This document shows, in pieces, positions 7,188 through 7,991 of a DNA stretch of 7,991 bases. The notes beneath the pieces were generated by a model that saw only the letters and a program-made list of their open reading frames with translations, had not been told where the DNA came from and did no database searches. The stretch is from the NCBI GenBank assembly GCA_028819675.1, contig JAPPKT010000109.1, positions 1-7,991 of the forward strand, given 5' to 3'. The stretch is from Caldilineaceae bacterium. GTDB lineage: Bacteria > Chloroflexota > Anaerolineae > Caldilineales > Caldilineaceae. The position numbers were made by a program, and so were the translations under genes. Within the stretch, counting starts at the first letter, position 1; every line of letters starts with the position of its first letter.

Positions 7188-7214
7188 CGCGAAGTCACGC
7201 GAAGTGACGCGAAG
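7188..7214. repeat. 10-bp-period CGCGAAG tandem repeat
   Basis: CGCGAAGTCA, CGCGAAGTGA and CGCGAAG follow each other without a gap (7188-7197, 7198-7207, 7208-7214). The period of about one helical turn would place the copies on one face of the DNA. It lies about 70-95 bp upstream of the -35 element of the cluster promoter. It could be a regulator site or part of a dispersed intergenic repeat. Confidence 0.6.
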
Positions 7215-7350
7215 AACATCAAAGGCGTAACGGTCTTTCTGTGCGCAGTTGCCCGGCCCTGCACGGTAGAGCAGTTTTCTCCTGCATTTCGCTTTTGTAA
7301 CAAACGTTAACGATACCTTGCATTTGCTCAGTTTATTTGTCTGGACTCGG

Positions 7351-7410
7351 GTCGCGCTATGTCGACAAAAGTCTACAAATGTCGCGTCATGTCTACATAA
7401 GTCGCGCCAA
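7351..7410. repeat. Six-unit 10-bp array, each unit starting GTC
   Basis: Six contiguous 10-mers run in strict phase: GTCGCGCTAT, GTCGACAAAA, GTCTACAAAT, GTCGCGTCAT, GTCTACATAA, GTCGCGCCAA. Units 1 and 4 agree at 8 of 10 bases, and so do units 2 and 5, so a 30-bp higher-order period is also visible. The last unit is also the left arm of the inverted repeat that follows, and its exact reverse complement lies at 7421-7430. Possible roles are a multi-copy protein-binding site, or the end of a mobile element with multiple terminal repeats (an arrangement known for IS21-family elements). No transposase is present in the window. Confidence 0.7.
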
Positions 7411-7432
7411 AATGGAGTTTTTGGCGCGACTT
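7399..7432. repeat. Perfect 14-bp inverted repeat (AAGTCGCGCCAAAA)
   Basis: The left arm 7399-7412 and right arm 7419-7432 (TTTTGGCGCGACTT) are exactly complementary around a six-base TGGAGT loop. T residues continue to 7434. It could act as an intrinsic terminator-like hairpin read in the + direction, a dyad operator, or a transposon-end junction. The neighbouring array shares its core, so the two probably belong to one functional unit. Confidence 0.7.
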
Positions 7433-7668
7433 TTCGAATCGTTTAACGCCGAGTCGGATGGATAGCGTGAGGACAGATTGCGGGCATTCGCTTATTGGAT
7501 TCTACAGCCGTCTTCTCACTCTTCTGTTTCGACTGTGTTGAGCGTTTTCGTGGCGACAATTGATGCTGCTTTCATCAGTATACCACGAAAATGGTGGCCT
7601 TTTTGGTTTTTTTGGGGGAATTCTCAAATTCGTAAAGTGGTTGACCTGGGAAGGAGGTAATCAGGTCG

Positions 7669-7740
7669 ATGACGGGTCGGTTTTCTTTGCGGGGCAGTGT
7701 GTCGATTTTCGTTTCAGCTTCGTTGTTTTGCGAATACTGA
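7669..7740 (+). CDS. Possible 23-residue small ORF behind a near-perfect Shine-Dalgarno
   Basis: AAGGAGGT (7651-7658) sits 10 bases before ATG 7669, the best ribosome binding site in the window. The frame reads MTGRFSLRGSVSIFVS and ends in ASLLCEY before TGA 7740. The peptide has a basic start and a short hydrophobic stretch, compatible with a tiny membrane-associated peptide. It may equally be chance, since no promoter or homologue is known to me and the frame is short. It would be transcribed opposite to its neighbours and stops 10 bases before the first 29-bp palindromic element. Confidence 0.25.
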   Translation: MTGRFSLRGSVSIFVSASLFCEY

Positions 7741-7750
7741 GCGAGTACCA

Positions 7751-7779
7751 GGGCACCCACAAGGGGTGCCCCTACGGGG
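7751..7779. repeat. 29-bp palindromic REP-like element, copy 1
   Basis: Identical over all 29 bases to copy 2 at 7842. The arms GGGCACCC (7751-7758) and GGGTGCCC (7764-7771) enclose an ACAAG loop. CCCC-TAC-GGGG at the right side can form an alternative small stem. Intergenic elements of the type GTAGGGGC…GCCC are, as I recall, widespread in several phyla and resemble REP/MITE-like repeats. Confidence 0.75.
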
Positions 7780-7841
7780 GGAGCAGGAAGATGAGGCGTC
7801 ACCCGTTGGGCTGAGGCGGGCCAGAGTGGTTGGGCGTAACT

Positions 7842-7870
7842 GGGCACCCACAAGGGGTGCCCCTACGGGG
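7842..7870. repeat. 29-bp palindromic REP-like element, copy 2
   Basis: An exact copy of the element at 7751, offset by 91 bp in the same orientation, with unrelated flanks. It begins 11 bases after the stop codon of the isomerase gene when read on the - strand. Its hairpin would therefore form in the 3' untranslated part of that mRNA and may act as a 3' stabiliser or weak terminator. Confidence 0.75.
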
Positions 7871-7881
7871 ATTGGGGTGCG

Positions 7882-7991
7882 TCAGGAAAGGCCCATTTGG
7901 ACGAGGTTGCGATAGCTGGTGGCGAGGCTTTCGAACGGGTCGCCCGGGCAGATGTCCTGCTCGACGGCATACCATTCAACGTTGGCCTGGC
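7882..7991 (-). CDS. Sugar phosphate isomerase/epimerase (TIM barrel), C-terminal 35 residues only
   Basis: The - strand frame from 7989 down to the TGA at 7884-7882 reads QANVEWYAVEQDICPGDPF, then ESLATSYRNLVQMGLS and stop. A final strand VEWY.VEQD.C followed by D/P-F.SL..S..NL..MGL is the characteristic end of the xylose-isomerase-like TIM-barrel sugar phosphate isomerase/epimerase family. In these, the Glu/Asp of the last strand lies near the metal-binding active site. The rest of the gene is beyond the right edge. The family recurs next to Gfo/Idh/MocA dehydrogenases in inositol and sugar catabolic clusters, which fits the neighbouring genes. The gap of about 820 bp and a separate promoter before the SDR gene suggest it is a different transcript. 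Confidence 0.75.
   Translation of the reverse strand, partial: QANVEWYAVEQDICPGDPFESLATSYRNLVQMGLS

Larger units (their letters stand above)
7060..7881. other. Long intergenic region (about 820 bp) with several structured elements
   Basis: This lies between two - strand genes (isomerase C-terminus and SDR). It is visibly richer in A/T runs than the flanking genes, and no reading frame in it has a recognisable protein motif or clean coding character. It holds the cluster promoter, a 10-bp-period CGCGAAG array (7188-7214), a six-unit 10-bp GTC array (7351-7410) joined to a 14-bp perfect inverted repeat, a possible 23-codon ORF (7669-7740), and two copies of a 29-bp palindromic element. The parts at 7215-7350 and 7433-7650 show nothing I can name beyond scattered T runs and an 8-bp palindrome CGTTAACG (7305-7312). 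Confidence 0.7.

Noticed and set aside
7074..7310. 78-residue + strand ORF diverging from the SDR gene
   Set aside because: It starts at a GTG inside the SDR leader, crosses the predicted promoter and the CGCGAAG array, and has no recognisable motif.
7351..7432. CRISPR array
   Set aside because: The units are contiguous 10-mers without spacers, and there are no cas genes. The arrangement is not CRISPR-like.
7412..7465. 17-codon ORF (MEFLARLFESF…) starting within the inverted repeat
   Set aside because: No Shine-Dalgarno, and its start lies inside the stem-loop; most likely chance.
7583..7613. CCAC/GTGG mini-hairpin followed by T runs as a + strand terminator
   Set aside because: The stem is only 4 bp, and no + strand gene precedes it. 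The T runs alone are not enough.
7575..7853. 92-residue - strand ORF (and the overlapping + strand ORF 7560-7814)
   Set aside because: Both are partly translations of the 29-bp palindromic element (PVGAPLVGA / GTHKGCPYG), with no domain or good start site.

Overview
This GC-rich window looks like a piece of an environmental bacterial chromosome. A Chloroflexota (Anaerolineae/Caldilineae-like) source is my best guess. That rests on family-level recall: the secreted 'RGFGYLW…LGWA…FERGYMLW' type repeats and the form of MurJ seen here are familiar from that phylum, as are clusters of Gfo/Idh/MocA dehydrogenases with PhyH-type oxygenases. It is an inference from protein character, not a database result. 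No plasmid, phage, CRISPR, rRNA or tRNA feature is visible.

Left third, + strand. The 3' part of a repeat-protein gene enters from beyond the left edge (open from base 3, stop at 1244). It carries two complete 162-residue units and a final half unit, in an exact 486-bp period. A strong GC-rich hairpin (1261-1291) separates it from a MurJ/MviN-type flippase gene (1341-2900). The flippase lacks several of the charged cavity residues known to be essential in the E. coli protein.

Middle, - strand. A four-gene, probably co-transcribed cluster runs from 7059 down to 2932: an extended SDR/NAD-dependent epimerase (6172-7059), a first Gfo/Idh/MocA dehydrogenase (4991-6100), a second, different Gfo/Idh/MocA dehydrogenase (3744-4889), and a phytanoyl-CoA dioxygenase-type Fe(II)/2-oxoglutarate oxygenase (2932-3720). 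It converges tail to tail with the flippase gene, with a 31-bp gap. A sigma70-like promoter lies just upstream of the SDR gene. The content suggests oxidation or epimerisation of a sugar, inositol-like polyol or glycoside. The substrate cannot be named from sequence.

Right end. The last 35 codons of another - strand gene, a sugar phosphate isomerase/epimerase (TIM-barrel) by its C-terminus, lie at 7882-7989. It fits the same metabolic theme. Between it and the SDR gene is an unusually long (about 820 bp) stretch without a convincing gene. It is rich in small structured elements: a 10-bp-period CGCGAAG array, a six-unit 10-bp GTC array running into a perfect 14-bp inverted repeat, a tiny ORF behind a near-perfect Shine-Dalgarno sequence, and two identical 29-bp palindromic REP-like elements. 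This intergenic region is the least explained part of the window.
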